From positions 20,046,575 to 20,110,574 of the forward strand of contig NC_089766.1 of NCBI RefSeq assembly GCF_040412425.1: a DNA stretch of 64,000 nucleotides, read 5' to 3'. The stretch is from Macrobrachium rosenbergii. Taxonomy: Eukaryota > Arthropoda > Malacostraca > Decapoda > Palaemonidae. Each line of letters starts with the position of its first letter. Position 1 is the first letter of the stretch. Made by a program: the position numbers and the translations under genes. Shown piece after piece: positions 61,712 to 64,000 of this stretch. Below the pieces are notes generated by a model. The model searched no databases and was not told the origin of the DNA. It saw only the letters and a program-made list of their open reading frames with translations.

Positions 61712-61924
61712 TGTGTAATAAAAATCCACAGTTATATGTAAACTATATTAGTAAATTAAATACAAAAGCAAAGACTTTCGAACTCCTGAACGGTGTTCCT
61801 CATCAGTGTTTTCGTTATTTTAACGTAAACACTGATGAGGAACATCATTCAGGTGTTCGAAAGTCTTTGCTTTTGTATTTTAATTACTAATACAGTTTAC
61901 TATATAACTGTGGATTATTACACA
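61712..61924. repeat. Foldback element, ~100-base arms with a ~10-base loop
   Basis: The arms 61712-61812 and 61823-61924 are inverted copies (tgtgtaataaaaatccacag, caaaagcaaagactttcgaa, cctcatcagtgtt and their complements) with about ten differences. The loop is about ten bases (gttattttaa). Each arm, read outward from the loop, contains CACTGATGAGGAAC, a hairpin and TTCGAAAGTC. No coding sequence. Confidence 0.92.
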
Positions 61925-61929
61925 GAATG

Positions 61930-62860
61930 CTTTTCACGAGATTGTGATTTTCTTAGCAACGACTCGGATATCATGGAAGTGCCTATTTGAATTCAACTGA
62001 ATAAAGAAAAAAAAAAGACAAAACGCCAACAATGCGCATCCCTACGGACCATTTGCAGTGGTGATCACTGCAATCAACGCTACGATCCACGTACGAGGGG
62101 AATGATGGTGCCACGGACACTCACTGTACGATGCCCTTTCAGGTGTCCTCCGCTAATCAGCGCAGCTGGGAAGGATGACGGTACCATCAGACGCCCTTAA
62201 CGGCTACTGACTGCACAGACAGATAGATAGACCTCTTTGCCTGTCAACTCTCTCACGAACTGAGCCCTGACGCCTAATTTATACTAGTGTCAAGGTTTGG
62301 GTGTGCGATGAGGATCTATTGATGAGCTCCCGGTGCCAGGAATTCGAGAAATTCTCTCTCCGTTTTCTTTCTCTAAGTAAAAAGATTCATACATGTCTCC
62401 ATGAATCCTTGTTCTCTCTATCTGTAGAGATGACATCTCCCTGTCTAACGTGTGTCTGCCCTGGGGATGACTGACAGCTGATCCGTTTAAATACTGAATT
62501 CATTTAAAAACCGGTACTCAGTAACGTTCTTCTACATTGTGGTGTTTCGTCTTGATCAGGACTTTGCTGCAGCAATAGATTCGTCGGGCAATATATGCCT
62601 GCCTTCAGTCTCTTGAATGCTAATGGGTCATGGGAAGGAAGCGAAATGGATTAATTTTTCACTATTTTAACACCAATCAAAACGATGCCTAGGCCTTCAG
62701 TTTCGAAATGGTTTCTTGTTCTTAAAAGCTACGATGCAGAAGGGATTGGGGAAAATGATCTCATTCATCACATCTGGCAGTGGAATACTTCATGAAACAT
62801 CGAAGATAAAATAGTAAATGCCAAGAAGTACTGACATTCAGGGCTTTTCTTAGCCACGTC
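61930..62860. other. Non-coding stretch, no gene supported
   Basis: Somewhat GC-richer block at 62030-62240 without an open frame over 30 codons; otherwise nothing recognised. Confidence 0.5.
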
Positions 62861-62871
62861 GTCTCCCTCAC

Positions 62872-63001
62872 AATGAGGCTCGGTGCGGACGACCTGCTCC
62901 TCGAGCGAGAGAGCCCATGGGAGCACAGAGTCATTAGCTTTCACAAATACTGACAAATAAATAAGCATAATACAGCTTGCGAAAACAGAGACGCTGGTCA
63001 T
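62872..63001 (-). CDS. Candidate first coding exon of a secreted protein
   Basis: The ATG at 63001 opens a typical signal peptide (VFASCIMLIYLSVFVKA, with cleavage expected after the last Ala) and then a hydrophilic segment with NDSVLPWALSLEEQVV and RTEPHC. Third codon positions are G/C-rich here (GAG GAG CAG GTC GTC CGC ACC GAG), unlike the surroundings. A donor T/GTGAGG at 62870-62871 would end the exon in phase 1; without splicing the frame runs on to a stop at 62768. The frame is also open 45 codons upstream, read here as 5' UTR. No family was recognised and no second exon was found. Confidence 0.33.
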
Positions 63002-63462
63002 CTGACTTGATTTGCCCCGTATTTGTTCTCTTTTGTGACAGAGAAGCAAGCAAACAAATTGTTGTGTGCTGTGTTCTATCCAAGGTTGACGAGATACACG
63101 CCCAGTCTGTTTGAAGGTTTCAGTATTTCTTTGCAAGAGATTTTTGTAAGTTTAAAAGAACGCTTTTCATAACTAAGTTTAATGTTCTGAAATGGCGGTA
63201 ATAAGCATTTTTCCCCAGCTGAAGATTAGAGGCTGATTCATCATTATGTTTCATAAATACTGTATTATAGTTATTTCAAGTGAAGAAATTACTCTAATTA
63301 TCTAGCACATTGATTTTTGAGTCTGACCCTGCTAAAGGAGTTAATAGAAGATCAAGTTTACACAGCGTTTGTTACTATAAAGTTCACATAATCCTTAGTC
63401 AGGCACAAATGATTAAGGCAGAATAATTTTCAAATGATCAAAACATTGGCAAGAGTTGCTAT

Positions 63463-63935
<473 letters not shown>

Positions 63936-64000
63936 GTTGTGATTAATCCTTCTACTGGAGGACATGCATAGCTTAATTGTATTTGCCTTTAGTTTTTATT

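Overview
This is nuclear DNA from an animal, most likely a decapod crustacean. The evidence is an AT-rich, intron-style landscape with no compact gene order, very long (TA)n, (GA/CT)n and (AAT)n microsatellites, abundant Penelope-like retroelements, and dispersed hairpin repeats of a kind I associate with decapod genomes. The taxon is an inference; no diagnostic host gene is present. Most of what can be named is transposable-element sequence, and host coding content is limited to a few candidate exons.

Layout. 1-4560 (minus strand): a long, 3'-truncated non-LTR retrotransposon of the jockey/I/R1 superfamily, with a zinc-knuckle ORF1 and an ORF2 carrying endonuclease, reverse transcriptase and part of RNase H, broken by one stop and three frameshifts. 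4.7-6.0 kb: a possible retroelement tail, long (TA)n tracts and a foldback element with a tRNA-like core; a second, core-deleted copy lies at 10.9-11.1 kb. 11.6-13.59 kb: eight tandem units of about 270 bp, each with a tRNA-like pol III A/B-box region. 13.85-14.50 kb: a Penelope-like (PLE) 3' fragment with terminal inverted repeats. 16.28-16.59 kb: a 42-bp minisatellite. 17.88-18.63 kb: a possible small two-exon host gene.

20.06-32.18 kb is the most structured part. A degenerate PLE on the minus strand (RT, then GIY-YIG) carries an inverted copy of its own 3' half at its upstream end. It is split by a complete 9,053-bp Ty3/gypsy-type LTR retrotransposon with gag, pol and an env-like gene. That insertion (21136-30188) has 601/602-bp LTRs differing at two sites and a 4-bp TATG target duplication. 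The order of events is therefore PLE first, then a recent gypsy/ERV insertion. Its reading frames are broken several times and gag is short, so it looks non-functional as assembled.

32-64 kb is mostly non-coding and microsatellite-rich. It holds a CR1/jockey-like LINE 3' remnant (34.45-34.85 kb), a further PLE tail (40.94-41.07 kb), three families of paired dispersed repeats (46.0/59.1 kb, 48.6/60.8 kb, 49.65/58.5 kb), a perfect-looking foldback (61.71-61.92 kb) and a composite satellite built from (AAT)n, a 40-bp spacer and (GA)n (63.46-63.93 kb). Candidate host exons are at 47.34-47.58 kb (minus) and 62.87-63.00 kb (minus, signal peptide).

All calls come from reading the sequence; no database search was run.
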